This document shows, piece after piece, positions 8,267 to 16,207 of a stretch of 19,561 nt of DNA. A program made the position numbers and the translations under genes. A model generated the notes under the pieces. It worked only from the letters and a program-made list of their open reading frames with translations, ran no database searches and was not told the origin of the DNA. The DNA is from an uncultured Pelagibacteraceae bacterium. Its GTDB lineage: Bacteria; Pseudomonadota; Alphaproteobacteria; Pelagibacterales; Pelagibacteraceae. The DNA is taken from assembly GCA_902597695.1 (NCBI GenBank), contig CACJYH010000011.1, forward strand, positions 1 to 19,561. Reading direction: 5' to 3'. Position 1 is the stretch's first letter, and each line of letters begins with the position of its first letter.

Positions 8267-8843
8267 AATTATACTTGCCTCAAAAAGCAAAGTAAGAAAG
8301 CAAATTTTGGATGATAACAATATCTCCACAGAGGTACAAAACTCTAATTTAGATGAGGATATTTTCAAAGAAAGTTTAATTAAAGAAAAGGCAACTCCCG
8401 AACTAATATCAAAAAATTTAGCTGAGTTAAAAGCAAATAAGGTTAGTCAAAAAAACCAAGCATTTTTGGTTTTGGGTGCTGATAGTGTAATAGATTTAGA
8501 GGGTGAATTAATATCTAAACCAATAAATAGAGAACAAGCTTTAGAAATTTTAAAAAAACTAAACGGTAAAAAACACAACCTCATTAGTTCAGTTTGTATC
8601 TCTCAAAATGGTGCCATGATTTGGAATTACACTGATAAAGCAACTTTAACAATGAAACAATTTAGTTTAGATGAACTAAAAAGTTATTTGTCAAAAATTT
8701 CAGATGAAGCCCTATATGCTTACAATGTTTATCAAATTGAAGGAGAAGGCAGGAAATTATTTTCAAATATAGAGGGTGACAAAGATACAATTATGGGTTT
8801 ACCAATTAAAAAAATAAAACAATACTTGAGCAATTACGAATGA
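8259..8843 (+). CDS. maf: Maf-like nucleotide pyrophosphatase
   Basis: Maf proteins hydrolyse non-canonical or modified nucleoside triphosphates to monophosphates, cleaning the nucleotide pool; some act on dTTP/UTP. The 194-residue protein shows the N-terminal LASKSKVRKQIL, a degenerate form of the usual LASxSPRRxxLL. It also shows VLGADSVIDLEG with the catalytic Asp75, YQIEGEGRKLFSNIEGD, and the C-terminal TIMGLPI. Which substrate subfamily it belongs to is uncertain because the N-terminal signature has diverged. It overlaps ppsR by 8 bases and aroE by 4 (ATGA), so translational coupling is likely. Confidence 0.9.
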   Translation: MVKIILASKSKVRKQILDDNNISTEVQNSNLDEDIFKESLIKEKATPELISKNLAELKANKVSQKNQAFLVLGADSVIDLEGELISKPINREQALEILKKLNGKKHNLISSVCISQNGAMIWNYTDKATLTMKQFSLDELKSYLSKISDEALYAYNVYQIEGEGRKLFSNIEGDKDTIMGLPIKKIKQYLSNYE

Positions 8844-9634
8844 AAAAATATTTAGTAATAGGAAATCCAATTGACCATTCTTTGTCTCCTAAACTCCAAA
8901 ACTGGTGGCTAAAAGAAAATAACATTGATGCTACATATGACAAAATTAAACTCGAAGTTCATGAAATTAAAAAATTCATCCAAGAAATTAAAGAACAAAA
9001 AGTAGCCGGTTGCAATGTAACTGTCCCTTTCAAAAAAAAAGTTATTCCTTTTTTAGATAAATTAAGCCCGGAGGCAGAACAAACACAATCAGTAAATACA
9101 ATTACTTATGATAATGGTGATTTAGTTGGGTATAATACAGATATCTTTGGTTTTGATACTGCAATTAAAAAGTTAGATTTTAGTATCAAGGGTAAGAAAG
9201 TTTTAATTTTGGGGGCTGGTGGTGTAGTCCCTTCAATAATTTTTGCTTTAAAAAATATGCATGTTCAAGAGATAACAATAAGCAACAGAACTAAAGAGAA
9301 AGCAGAAAATTTGAGGGTTTTATATAAAGATCTCAAAATTTTAGAGTGGGGAAATTTAACCGATTTTCATATGGTGATAAATGCAACAAGTCTTGGCTTA
9401 AATAATGAAACTATAAATTTAGATTTCTCAAGTTTAGGGCATGGTAAATTATTTTACGATGTAATTTATAATCCTCATGAAACTCATTTTTTGAAAATGG
9501 GAAAACAATTGGGACACCAGACAGAAAATGGAAAAACTATGTTTGTTTACCAGGCTCTCGAGGCATTTAAATTATGGCACAAAATAGAGCCAAAAGTTAA
9601 TACAGACACTTTCAAACTTTTAGATAATGATTAG
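8840..9634 (+). CDS. aroE: Shikimate dehydrogenase AroE
   Basis: AroE reduces 3-dehydroshikimate to shikimate with NADPH in aromatic amino acid synthesis. The 264-residue protein has the substrate-binding motif DHSLSP (12-17), the block NVTVPFK with catalytic Lys65, and GYNTDIFGF with the partner Asp101. It also has the dinucleotide-binding turn LGAGGVV (124-130), the NADP-selective SNRT (148-151) and the closing block NGKTMFVYQALEAFKLW. The usual GAGGAARA loop reads GAGGVVPS, a mild deviation. It overlaps maf by 4 bases and coaE by 8. Its presence points to a biosynthetically capable free-living cell rather than an obligate intracellular one. Confidence 0.97.
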   Translation: MKKYLVIGNPIDHSLSPKLQNWWLKENNIDATYDKIKLEVHEIKKFIQEIKEQKVAGCNVTVPFKKKVIPFLDKLSPEAEQTQSVNTITYDNGDLVGYNTDIFGFDTAIKKLDFSIKGKKVLILGAGGVVPSIIFALKNMHVQEITISNRTKEKAENLRVLYKDLKILEWGNLTDFHMVINATSLGLNNETINLDFSSLGHGKLFYDVIYNPHETHFLKMGKQLGHQTENGKTMFVYQALEAFKLWHKIEPKVNTDTFKLLDND

Positions 9635-10196
9635 AATTGGAATTTTAGGAGATATAGGATCTGGAAAAAGTTTTGTGGCCAAGCTATTTGGTTATTCAGT
9701 ATTCAATGCTGATAACGAAGTTGGAAAATTATATAAAAAAAATAAAAAAATATTTATCAAACTTAATCAAACTTTACCTAAATATATCACACATTTTCCA
9801 ATTAAAAAACAAGAGGTAACAAAGGCGATATTGGCAAATAAAAATAATTTAAGAAAAATAATCAAAATCATTCATCCTGAAATAAGAAAGAAAATGAATA
9901 TTTTTGTAAAAAAAAATAGAAAAAGTAGATTCATTGTTTTAGATATTCCTTTATTACTAGAGAACAAAATAAATAGAAAAAAAGATATTTTGATATTTAT
10001 TGAGTCTAAAAAAGATGAGATTCTTAAGAGACTTAAGAAAAGAAAAAATTTTAATCATAAAATTATTAGCAGATTTAGAAAAATACAACTATCACTTGAT
10101 TATAAAAAGAAAAAATCCAATTTTATTATTAAAAATAATTTTACAAATAAATTTGTCAAAAAGCAGATTAAATATATTTTAAAACAATTATACTAG
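9627..10196 (+). CDS. coaE: Dephospho-CoA kinase CoaE
   Basis: CoaE phosphorylates the ribose 3'-OH of dephospho-CoA, the last step of CoA synthesis. The 189-residue protein has a P-loop GDIGSGKS (8-15), FNADNEVGKLY in place of the usual DAD motif region, the IHPEIR block, and LDIPLLLE, all at expected spacings. The protein is strikingly rich in Lys, Asn and Ile, with many KK/KKK runs in the second half, more so than its neighbours. This looks like the extreme of local AT pressure, not decay, since the core motifs are intact. It is contiguous with dnaQ: the TAG stop is followed at once by ATG. Confidence 0.92.
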   Translation: MIRIGILGDIGSGKSFVAKLFGYSVFNADNEVGKLYKKNKKIFIKLNQTLPKYITHFPIKKQEVTKAILANKNNLRKIIKIIHPEIRKKMNIFVKKNRKSRFIVLDIPLLLENKINRKKDILIFIESKKDEILKRLKKRKNFNHKIISRFRKIQLSLDYKKKKSNFIIKNNFTNKFVKKQIKYILKQLY

Positions 10197-10862
10197 ATGA
10201 AAGAAATAATTTTAGATACAGAGACAACTGGATTGTCTGTTAAAGAAGGTCATCGAATAGTTGAGATAGGATGTATTGAATTAGAAAATTTCATACCTAC
10301 AAACAATAATTTCCATTACTATTTAAATCCAGGAAGAAAAGTTTCTGAAAAGGCTTTAGAAACACACGGATATACAGATGAATTCTTATCTGACAAAAAA
10401 AAATTCAAAGAAATAGCGAACGATTTTTTACATTATATTAAAGGAAAAAAATTAATTATTCATAATGCTGAATTTGACTTATCACATTTAAATAATGAAT
10501 TAAAAATTGCTGGTAAAGAACTAATTAATAATGAAATTATAGATACTGTTGTTTTAGCTAGAAATAAATTTCCAGGATCTTCTAATAGTTTAGATGCCCT
10601 GTGTAAGAGATATAGAATAGATAATTCTAAAAGAGAGAAACATACAGCTCTGATAGATTGTGACTTATTATCAAAAGTTTATATTAATCTAATTGATCAA
10701 AAAGAACCTAAATTAAATTTTAGCGATGAAAAAAATGAAAAAAATTTAAAAGCTGATACAAATATTTTATATTATAAGAAAGTCGTTAAAATTACCGATA
10801 AAGAAAAAAAAGAACACGAAGAATATTTAAAGAAAAGCTTTAAAAAAAATTTTTTCAGTTAA
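10197..10862 (+). CDS. dnaQ: DNA polymerase III epsilon subunit (3'-5' proofreading exonuclease)
   Basis: DnaQ is the proofreading exonuclease of the replicative polymerase. The 221-residue protein is a DEDDh exonuclease. ExoI is LDTETTG with Asp7 and Glu9, ExoII is HNAEFDLSHL with Asp94, and ExoIII is HTALIDCDLL with His149 and Asp154; RIVEIG and the SLDAL segment also fit. The last 50 or so residues are a charged, Lys/Glu-rich tail, the place where the polymerase-binding segment lies in E. coli epsilon. The gene starts directly after the coaE stop. Its 3' end overlaps the convergent secB by 8 bases, leaving no room for an intrinsic terminator. Confidence 0.95.
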   Translation: MKEIILDTETTGLSVKEGHRIVEIGCIELENFIPTNNNFHYYLNPGRKVSEKALETHGYTDEFLSDKKKFKEIANDFLHYIKGKKLIIHNAEFDLSHLNNELKIAGKELINNEIIDTVVLARNKFPGSSNSLDALCKRYRIDNSKREKHTALIDCDLLSKVYINLIDQKEPKLNFSDEKNEKNLKADTNILYYKKVVKITDKEKKEHEEYLKKSFKKNFFS

Positions 10863-11277
10863 AATTTTTTTTATAAAGTTCCTCAAAATCAACTTTTTTT
10901 TCAAATTTGATTTCTGGATAGCCTGAGGTATGTAAAAGGTTAAGTAAAGCTTTTTCCATTTCAGGATATACTTCTTTTTGAACATCACATAATATTATTT
11001 TTTGTAAAATATTTTTGTCTTTAATTTCCTTATCAAGTTTTATTATTGTAGAATAGGTTATCTCAAAGTGTGATTTTTTTTTACTTTCAGAGTTATCGTG
11101 AAATTTTAGTAAAGTATTTATTTCGATTATTTGAGCTTTTAAAGGCTTTGAATTTATATCAATATTTAGTTGATATTTAGAAATATAATCTTTTACATAT
11201 AAATATGTCTCAATATCAGGCGTTTCACCTGAAATATCTTTGATATACTTGCTCATGATTTTATAATTTTCGCTCAT
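10855..11277 (-). CDS. secB: Export chaperone SecB (divergent)
   Basis: SecB is a tetrameric cytosolic chaperone that holds preproteins unfolded and passes them to SecA. The 140-residue protein matches in length and layout: an N-terminal MSKYIKDISGETPD segment, the beta-sheet core with alternating hydrophobic residues, and a C-terminal SGYPEIKFEKKVDFEELY corresponding to the conserved SecB tail. Overall similarity is weak, so the call rests partly on context, as fxsA-secB next to dnaQ is a common alphaproteobacterial order. The ATG at 11277 overlaps fxsA by 17 bases. A second ATG at 11256 (residue 8) would avoid the overlap and fits the family N-terminus about as well. Confidence 0.82.
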   Translation of the reverse strand: MSENYKIMSKYIKDISGETPDIETYLYVKDYISKYQLNIDINSKPLKAQIIEINTLLKFHDNSESKKKSHFEITYSTIIKLDKEIKDKNILQKIILCDVQKEVYPEMEKALLNLLHTSGYPEIKFEKKVDFEELYKKNFN

Positions 11278-11686
11278 TATCTTCGTCTATATCTTCGAAC
11301 TCACCTTCTATATATGGTTTTTTTATCTTTGTCTCACCCTTAAAATTTTTGACTAATTTTCCAAATAATAATTTTCTTGTGAAAGGAAATATTAATAGAA
11401 ATCCTATTAAGTCAGTTGCAAATCCAGGTATTATTAAAAGAATTGCTGCAAATGCGATAGCTGCTCCAGAAATCATCTCATAAGCAGGTAGTTCATTTTT
11501 TATTAATTGATTTAAACCTGTTCTGAGAGTGTTTAATCCTTCATATCTTGCATAAAAAACTCCAATTATGGCAGTTATAAATATCAGTGAAATGGTGTTA
11601 AACGCACCTATTTGCCCCCCTATTTTGATAAAAAGAAAAATTTCTAAAATTGGGATTAAGATAAGGGTAATTAATACTGAGTTCAT
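11261..11686 (-). CDS. fxsA: FxsA family membrane protein
   Basis: FxsA is a small inner-membrane protein; in E. coli its overproduction suppresses F exclusion of phage T7, and its normal role is unclear. The 141-residue protein has hydrophobic segments at about 3-22, 27-46 and 68-98, the family block YARYEGLNTLR, and the diagnostic LLIIPGFATDLIGFLLIFP followed by a basic cytosolic tail ending in acidic residues. It diverges from the Tim44-like gene across a 57-base spacer, and the downstream secB overlaps its end. Confidence 0.92.
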   Translation of the reverse strand: MNSVLITLILIPILEIFLFIKIGGQIGAFNTISLIFITAIIGVFYARYEGLNTLRTGLNQLIKNELPAYEMISGAAIAFAAILLIIPGFATDLIGFLLIFPFTRKLLFGKLVKNFKGETKIKKPYIEGEFEDIDEDNERKL

Positions 11687-11707
11687 TTGTCTTTAATCTA
11701 ATTGTTA

Positions 11708-11723
11708 GTTGAAATTATTCAAC
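11708..11723. promoter_or_regulatory. Inverted repeat between fxsA and the Tim44-like gene
   Basis: GTTGAA-ATTA-TTCAAC is a perfect 6-base-arm inverted repeat with a 4-base spacer, near the middle of the 57-base divergent spacer. Its placement would let one dimeric regulator affect both promoters. Chance is a real alternative. Confidence 0.3.
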
Positions 11724-11743
11724 ATAGTAATTAAATTAATCTC

Positions 11744-12340
11744 ATGAATTATAGTTTTGAGTATATTGATATTATATTATTAGCAATGATTGCTGGCTTC
11801 ATTTTTTTAAGATTGAGAGGAATCTTGGGAAAAAGAACTGGATTTGATGGTAAGAGCTCACAACAATTTCAAGAAATTTTAAAAGAAGTCCATCCAGAAA
11901 GTAAATTTGAAAAAAAAGAAAATTTTGATGAAAAAGCACAGAGTGAATTTTTAAAGGGAGCAAAGATAGCATATGAGACAATCATTACTGATTTTAGTGA
12001 TAATGATAATAAACTTATTGCGAGTAAACCCTTGTTAAGCAAACAAATCTATGATGAATTTAATAAAGCTTTAAAGGATAGAAGCAATAGAGGTCACTAT
12101 GCGGAAATCACGTTTATTGGAATTAAATCGGCAGATATTAAAGAACATAAAAAAATTGATAAAGCACTTCAAGTTACAGTAGATTTTGTAAGTGAAATAA
12201 TTACATGTATTAGAGACAAAGAGAAAAAAATTGTTTCAGGTAGTCCTGATAAAATCAAAACAATTTACGATACTTGGACATTTTCTAGAGACTTGAGATC
12301 AAATAACCCAAATTGGTTGTTGGTAAATACCTTAAATTAG
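11744..12340 (+). CDS. Tim44-like domain protein, membrane-anchored
   Basis: This is a 198-residue protein of the alphaproteobacterial Tim44-like (TimA) type, related to the C-terminal domain of the mitochondrial import motor subunit Tim44. A single N-terminal membrane segment lies at about 8-24. It is followed by LRGILGKRTGFD, the short basic linker typical of these proteins, then a soluble alpha/beta domain with FLKGAKIAYETIITDF, ITFIGIKSADI, VTVDFVSEI and a closing DTWTFSRDLRSNNPNWLLV. Tim44-like proteins are thought to act at the inner membrane; the bacterial function is not established. The Smr gene begins at the base after its TAG stop. Confidence 0.88.
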   Translation: MNYSFEYIDIILLAMIAGFIFLRLRGILGKRTGFDGKSSQQFQEILKEVHPESKFEKKENFDEKAQSEFLKGAKIAYETIITDFSDNDNKLIASKPLLSKQIYDEFNKALKDRSNRGHYAEITFIGIKSADIKEHKKIDKALQVTVDFVSEIITCIRDKEKKIVSGSPDKIKTIYDTWTFSRDLRSNNPNWLLVNTLN

Positions 12341-12751
12341 GTGAACAGCAAAATTTCAGAAAGTGATAAAAAAAACTGGGAAGACTTTTTATCAAATGAT
12401 GAAAAATTACCAGACAAAGATAATTTACAATTAAAGGTTAAATTTAAAAAAACTAGGACTTTAGATTTACATGGTAAAAGCCTAGATGAGTCAAATAAAA
12501 TTATTGAGATATTTATCAAAAAGTCATACGAAGACAAAATTCATAAATTGATAATTGTTACTGGTAAAGGTCTTCATTCTAACAATGAGCAAGATCCATA
12601 TGTTTCTAAAGACCTCGGTATTTTAAGATACTCGATTCCAGAATTTTTAAAATGTAACCAAGACTTGATGAAAATTATTTCAAATATAAGTCCAGCAAGT
12701 ATAAAAGATGGTGGCAGCGGTGCTTTTTACATTTTTTTAAAAAAAAAATAA
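12341..12751 (+). CDS. Smr domain protein (putative DNA/RNA endonuclease), GTG start
   Basis: This is a stand-alone Smr domain protein of 136 residues; the family is related to the MutS2 C-terminus and several members nick DNA or cleave RNA. Seen: the LDLHG motif (41-45) that carries the proposed catalytic residues, an amphipathic helix, and the VTGKG motif (73-77). A GDPYVSKDLGILR-like region and a C-terminal GGSGAFYIFLKK strand follow. The start is GTG at 12341, directly after the upstream TAG, which implies translational coupling to the Tim44-like gene. No better downstream start precedes the domain. In many alphaproteobacteria mltA lies between these two genes; it is missing here. Confidence 0.88.
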   Translation: MNSKISESDKKNWEDFLSNDEKLPDKDNLQLKVKFKKTRTLDLHGKSLDESNKIIEIFIKKSYEDKIHKLIIVTGKGLHSNNEQDPYVSKDLGILRYSIPEFLKCNQDLMKIISNISPASIKDGGSGAFYIFLKKK

Positions 12752-12775
12752 TCTATATTTTTAACTATTCACTAA

Positions 12776-12781
12776 TATAAT
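12776..12781 (+). promoter_or_regulatory. Candidate -10 box of the sulfotransferase gene
   Basis: An exact TATAAT ends seven bases before the ATG at 12789, so transcription would begin at or next to the start codon. No convincing -35 box lies 15-18 bases upstream and no Shine-Dalgarno is present. In DNA this AT-rich a TATAAT is common, so this is a weak call. Confidence 0.35.
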
Positions 12782-12788
12782 GTTTTAA

Positions 12789-13628
12789 ATGATAGTTTGG
12801 TTAGCATCATATCCCAAAAGTGGAAATACATTCGTAAGATCTTTATTGTCATCATATATATATTCTAAAGATGGTAATTTTAATTTTGAATTACTCAAAA
12901 ATATTAAACAATTTCCAGACAACTCATTATTTAAACAATTAGGTATTGATACTAATGATGAGGAAGAAATGTTTAAGAATTATACCAATGCTCAAAAAAT
13001 ATTTAATAAGAAAGATTCTATTCGATTTTTAAAAACACATAGTTGTTTTTTTAACAATAAAAAATTTCAATTTACTGATCGACATAATACACTTGGAGTA
13101 ATTTATATCGTTCGAGATCCAAGAAATATTGTGACATCATACGCTCACCATTTTCAGACAACTCCTGAACAAGCTTTTGAAAATTTATTATCTCAACAGT
13201 ACCTAGGTAAATCTTCAGACAAACATTGCATAACTTATCTAGGACCATGGAAACAGCATTTTGATTCATGGAAAGTTTTTAGAAGATTTAATAAATATTT
13301 GTTAGTGAAATATGAGGATTTGATCAACGATACTGAAAAAACTTTTTTGAATATCTTAAAATTCATTGCACATCTTGGCCAAGTTAGATTTTCTTATGAT
13401 AAAAAAAAGTTTGAAAATACTCTAAAAACAACAGGTTTTGAAAGGATGCAAAAATTAGAAGCTGAGGAGAGCTTTGTTGAGGCAAAGGAAAATACTCAGA
13501 CAGGTGAAAAAATAAAGTTTTTTAATCTAGGTATCAAAAATGATTGGAATAAAATGCTCGATAATAAGATAAAGCAAAATTTAGAGAAAGAATTGGAAGA
13601 AGAGATGAAAGAACTTAAATATTTATAA
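12789..13628 (+). CDS. PAPS-dependent sulfotransferase
   Basis: This is a 279-residue sulfotransferase of the Sulfotransfer_1 type, moving a sulfonate group from PAPS to a hydroxyl or amine acceptor. The 5'-phosphosulfate loop is YPKSGNT (8-14) close to the N-terminus. A KTH motif (82-84) holds a candidate catalytic His. The 3'-phosphate motif is VRDPRNIVTSY (108-118). The C-terminal GEKIKFFNLGIKNDW resembles the conserved GxxGDW nucleotide-binding end. The acceptor, possibly a polysaccharide, lipid or small molecule, is not predictable. There is no signal peptide, so it should act in the cytosol. The gene is an accessory insertion between conserved smr and hslU, converging on hslU with a 6-base gap. 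Confidence 0.9.
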   Translation: MIVWLASYPKSGNTFVRSLLSSYIYSKDGNFNFELLKNIKQFPDNSLFKQLGIDTNDEEEMFKNYTNAQKIFNKKDSIRFLKTHSCFFNNKKFQFTDRHNTLGVIYIVRDPRNIVTSYAHHFQTTPEQAFENLLSQQYLGKSSDKHCITYLGPWKQHFDSWKVFRRFNKYLLVKYEDLINDTEKTFLNILKFIAHLGQVRFSYDKKKFENTLKTTGFERMQKLEAEESFVEAKENTQTGEKIKFFNLGIKNDWNKMLDNKIKQNLEKELEEEMKELKYL

Positions 13629-13634
13629 TTTATT

Positions 13635-15005
13635 TTAAAGTATAAATTTTGATAAATCGGTATCTTTAACAAGTGAGTCTAAATTTTTGTCAATATACTC
13701 TTTATTGATGATAATTTTTTCACCTGCTCTGTCTGTAGCTGTAAAACTAATTTCATCTAATATTTTTTCAATTATTGTGTGTAATCTTCTTGCACCAATA
13801 TTTTCAACAGTCGCATTTACTTCAGAGGCTATGTTTGCGATTGTATCAATACCATCCTCTGCAAATTCTAAATCTACATTTTCTGTTTTTAATAAAGCAA
13901 CATATTGCTTAATTAAACTATAGTCTGGCTCCTTTAATATCCTTTTAAAATCTTCGCTGGTTAAAGCCTCTAATTCAACTCTTATAGGTAATCTTCCTTG
14001 TAATTCAGGAAGTAAGTCTGAGGGTTTAGCAAGCTGAAAAGCTCCTGATGCAATAAACAAAATATGATCTGTTTTGATTGGACCATATTTTGTATTTACA
14101 GTTGTACCTTCAATAAGAGGTAATAAGTCTCTTTGTACACCTTCTCTCGATACATCTCCGCCAACTCTATCGGTTCTGCCTGAGATTTTATCAATTTCAT
14201 CTAAAAAAACTATTCCATTATTTTCAGTTGAAATTTTAGCCGCTTTAATAATTTTATCCTGTTCAATTAATTTATCAGACTCATCATTTATTAATATTTC
14301 GTGAGATTCTTTAACTGTCATTTTTTTCTTTTTTTCTTTTGTCCCCATCGATTTACCTAGCATTTCTCCAATATTGATCATGCCTACGTTTGCCCCTGGC
14401 ATACCTGGAATTTCAAAAGAAGTACCACTTCCTGTATCACTTACAGCTATTTCAATTTCGTTATTATCTAAATCTCCATCTCTCAATCTTTTTCGAAAAC
14501 TTTCTCTAGTTGCCGTACTTGCTTTTTTTCCAACCAAAGCATCTAAAACTTTTTCCTCTGCCATTTTTTGTGCTTTAGCATAAACTTCTTTTCTCTTTTT
14601 CACTTTTTCCATTGAAATAGCGATTTCAATTAAATCTCTTACTATTTGTTCGACATCTCTTCCAACGTAACCGACTTCAGTAAATCTTGTTGCTTCAACT
14701 TTTACGAATGGTGCTTCAGCAAGTTTTGATAACCTTCTAGATATTTCGGTTTTACCAACTCCAGTTGGTCCAATCATGAGGATGTTTTTTGGCAGAACTT
14801 CATTTTTCATTTCACCTTTTAGAGCTTGTCTTCTCCATCTATTTCTAAGTGCAACTGCTACAGCTTTTTTAGCTTTATTTTGACCTACAACAAATCTATC
14901 TAATTCTGAAACTATTTCTCTTGGTGATAATGAACTAACTAAAGTATCATTATCTTTGGAATTTTTATCTTTTGGAACAAGAGGTGTAACGTTAGATTTT
15001 TCCAT
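13635..15005 (-). CDS. hslU: HslU ATPase subunit of the HslVU protease
   Basis: HslU is the AAA+ unfoldase that feeds substrates to HslV. The 456-residue protein has [16 protein letters not shown] (27-42), Walker A GPTGVGKT (79-86), the pore-loop block [19 protein letters not shown] (107-125), and an I domain in the middle. Walker B is IVFLDEID with Asp269 and Glu270, followed by a sensor region and the C-terminal DLSKFIL that docks into HslV. The first 22 or so residues precede the usual start of the family and are poorly conserved in type. The ATG shares one base with the hslV stop (TAATG), so the two are coupled. Confidence 0.98.
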   Translation of the reverse strand: MEKSNVTPLVPKDKNSKDNDTLVSSLSPREIVSELDRFVVGQNKAKKAVAVALRNRWRRQALKGEMKNEVLPKNILMIGPTGVGKTEISRRLSKLAEAPFVKVEATRFTEVGYVGRDVEQIVRDLIEIAISMEKVKKRKEVYAKAQKMAEEKVLDALVGKKASTATRESFRKRLRDGDLDNNEIEIAVSDTGSGTSFEIPGMPGANVGMINIGEMLGKSMGTKEKKKKMTVKESHEILINDESDKLIEQDKIIKAAKISTENNGIVFLDEIDKISGRTDRVGGDVSREGVQRDLLPLIEGTTVNTKYGPIKTDHILFIASGAFQLAKPSDLLPELQGRLPIRVELEALTSEDFKRILKEPDYSLIKQYVALLKTENVDLEFAEDGIDTIANIASEVNATVENIGARRLHTIIEKILDEISFTATDRAGEKIIINKEYIDKNLDSLVKDTDLSKFIL

Positions 15006-15520
15006 TATATTTTTTCAACCTTAATATTATTATTTGTAAAAACACAGATTTCAGAGGCAACTTCAATAGCTTTCTTTGCCACCTCTTCAGCACTCATATC
15101 TGTACCCATTAAAACTTTTCCAGCTGCTAAAGCGTAATTTCCACCTGAACCAATTCCAATGACATCGCCCTCTGGCTCGAGCACATCCCCAGTGCCAGAG
15201 ATAATATAACTATTACTTTTGTCACCAATAGCCATAAGTGCCTCAAGTCTTCTTAAATATTTATCTGTTCGCCAATCTTTTGCTAATTCAACAGCAGCTC
15301 TTGATAAGTTACCTGCATGCTTTTCTATTTTTGCCTCTAATCTCTCGAATAAAGTTAAAGCATCTGCAGTGGAACCCGCAAATCCAGCAACAACATCTCT
15401 TTTATCGATTTTTCTTACTTTTGACGCAGTGCTTTTAACGACGGTGTTTCCCATGCTTACCTGTCCATCACCAGCAACCACTACTTCGTTATTTTTTCTT
15501 ACCAAAACAATCGTTGTCAT
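15005..15520 (-). CDS. hslV: HslV peptidase subunit of the HslVU protease
   Basis: HslV is the threonine peptidase of the bacterial proteasome-like HslVU complex. The 171-residue protein begins [10 protein letters not shown], so removal of Met1 exposes the catalytic N-terminal Thr, which fixes the start. [14 protein letters not shown] and KVRKI follow, then [18 protein letters not shown] and a C-terminal [14 protein letters not shown]. Its upstream region on the minus strand has a heat-shock-type promoter candidate. It is transcribed with hslU and diverges from hisB. Confidence 0.98.
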   Translation of the reverse strand: MTTIVLVRKNNEVVVAGDGQVSMGNTVVKSTASKVRKIDKRDVVAGFAGSTADALTLFERLEAKIEKHAGNLSRAAVELAKDWRTDKYLRRLEALMAIGDKSNSYIISGTGDVLEPEGDVIGIGSGGNYALAAGKVLMGTDMSAEEVAKKAIEVASEICVFTNNNIKVEKI

Positions 15521-15525
15521 AGCTT

Positions 15526-15555
15526 ATAAATGGATACTAAATCTGATAGTTCAAG
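15526..15555 (-). promoter_or_regulatory. Candidate sigma-32 (heat-shock) promoter of hslVU
   Basis: On the minus strand CTTGAA (15555-15550) is followed after 16 bases by CCATTTAT (15533-15526), resembling the RpoH -35 CTTGAA and -10 CCCCATNT. The -10 ends five bases before the hslV ATG, so the transcript would start at the start codon or nearly so. The -35 match is exact and the -10 partial. HslVU is a classic RpoH target, which supports the call. Confidence 0.5.
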
Positions 15556-15571
15556 CCCAGGTTTAGTATTA

Positions 15572-15600
15572 TTGCCATATTTGGATTATATATGTATACC
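15572..15600 (+). promoter_or_regulatory. Candidate sigma-70 promoter of hisBH
   Basis: TTGCCA (15572-15577, 5 of 6 to TTGACA), a 17-base spacer, then TATACC (15595-15600, 4 of 6 to TATAAT). The start codon of hisB lies 12 bases after the -10, so the leader would be only about five bases long, with no room for an attenuator. Confidence 0.45.
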
Positions 15601-15611
15601 TCTTTTTAATT

Positions 15612-16202
15612 ATGAAGCGTAAAGGTAAAATTAGTCGAAAAACAAAAGAGACCAGTATAAGTGTTGATCTCAACATTGATGGCAAAGGTAAGTATAAAAT
15701 TGACACTGGAATAGGATTTCTTAATCACATGCTTGAGCAGTTATCCAAGCACTCGTCAATCGACATGAGTATAAAAGCTAAAGGAGATACTCATATTGAT
15801 CTACACCACACAACTGAGGATACTGGTATTGCAATTGGTGAGGCTTTGAAAAAAGCATTAAAGAAATCTGTTGGTATTAGAAGATATGCACACGCAATGA
15901 TACCAATGGATGAAACTTTATCGCGAGTTGCAATTGATATTTCAAATAGACCTTATTTAATTTGGAAAGTAAATTTGAAAGTTGAAAAGCTTGGTGAGAT
16001 GGATACAGAACTATTTAAAGAATGGTTTCAAGCTTTTTCACAAGCAGCAGGAATTACTTTGCATGTAGAAAATATTTATGGTGATAATAGCCACCACATT
16101 ATTGAGTCTTGTTTCAAAGGATTAGCAAGATCTTTAAGAGCTGCAGTAGAGATAGACCCTAGGAATAGTAAATCCATTCCATCTACTAAAGGCTCATTAT
16201 AA
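15612..16202 (+). CDS. hisB: Imidazoleglycerol-phosphate dehydratase HisB
   Basis: HisB dehydrates imidazole glycerol phosphate to imidazole acetol phosphate in histidine synthesis. The 196-residue monofunctional enzyme has [12 protein letters not shown], then metal-binding [17 protein letters not shown]. The central half repeats the pattern, with [12 protein letters not shown] and a second histidine motif [10 protein letters not shown], and the protein ends in the canonical PSTKGSL. The conserved Mn-ligand histidines are all present. It leads the plus-strand his half and diverges from hslV; hisH follows after 5 bases. Confidence 0.98.
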   Translation: MKRKGKISRKTKETSISVDLNIDGKGKYKIDTGIGFLNHMLEQLSKHSSIDMSIKAKGDTHIDLHHTTEDTGIAIGEALKKALKKSVGIRRYAHAMIPMDETLSRVAIDISNRPYLIWKVNLKVEKLGEMDTELFKEWFQAFSQAAGITLHVENIYGDNSHHIIESCFKGLARSLRAAVEIDPRNSKSIPSTKGSL

Positions 16203-16207
16203 AATTA

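Noticed and set aside
10000..10182. 60-residue plus-strand ORF inside coaE
   Set aside because: Shadow frame of a Lys-rich gene; no start signal or recognisable motif.
15219..15566. 115-residue plus-strand ORF antisense to hslV
   Set aside because: Ser/Leu-rich antisense shadow of a well-identified gene.
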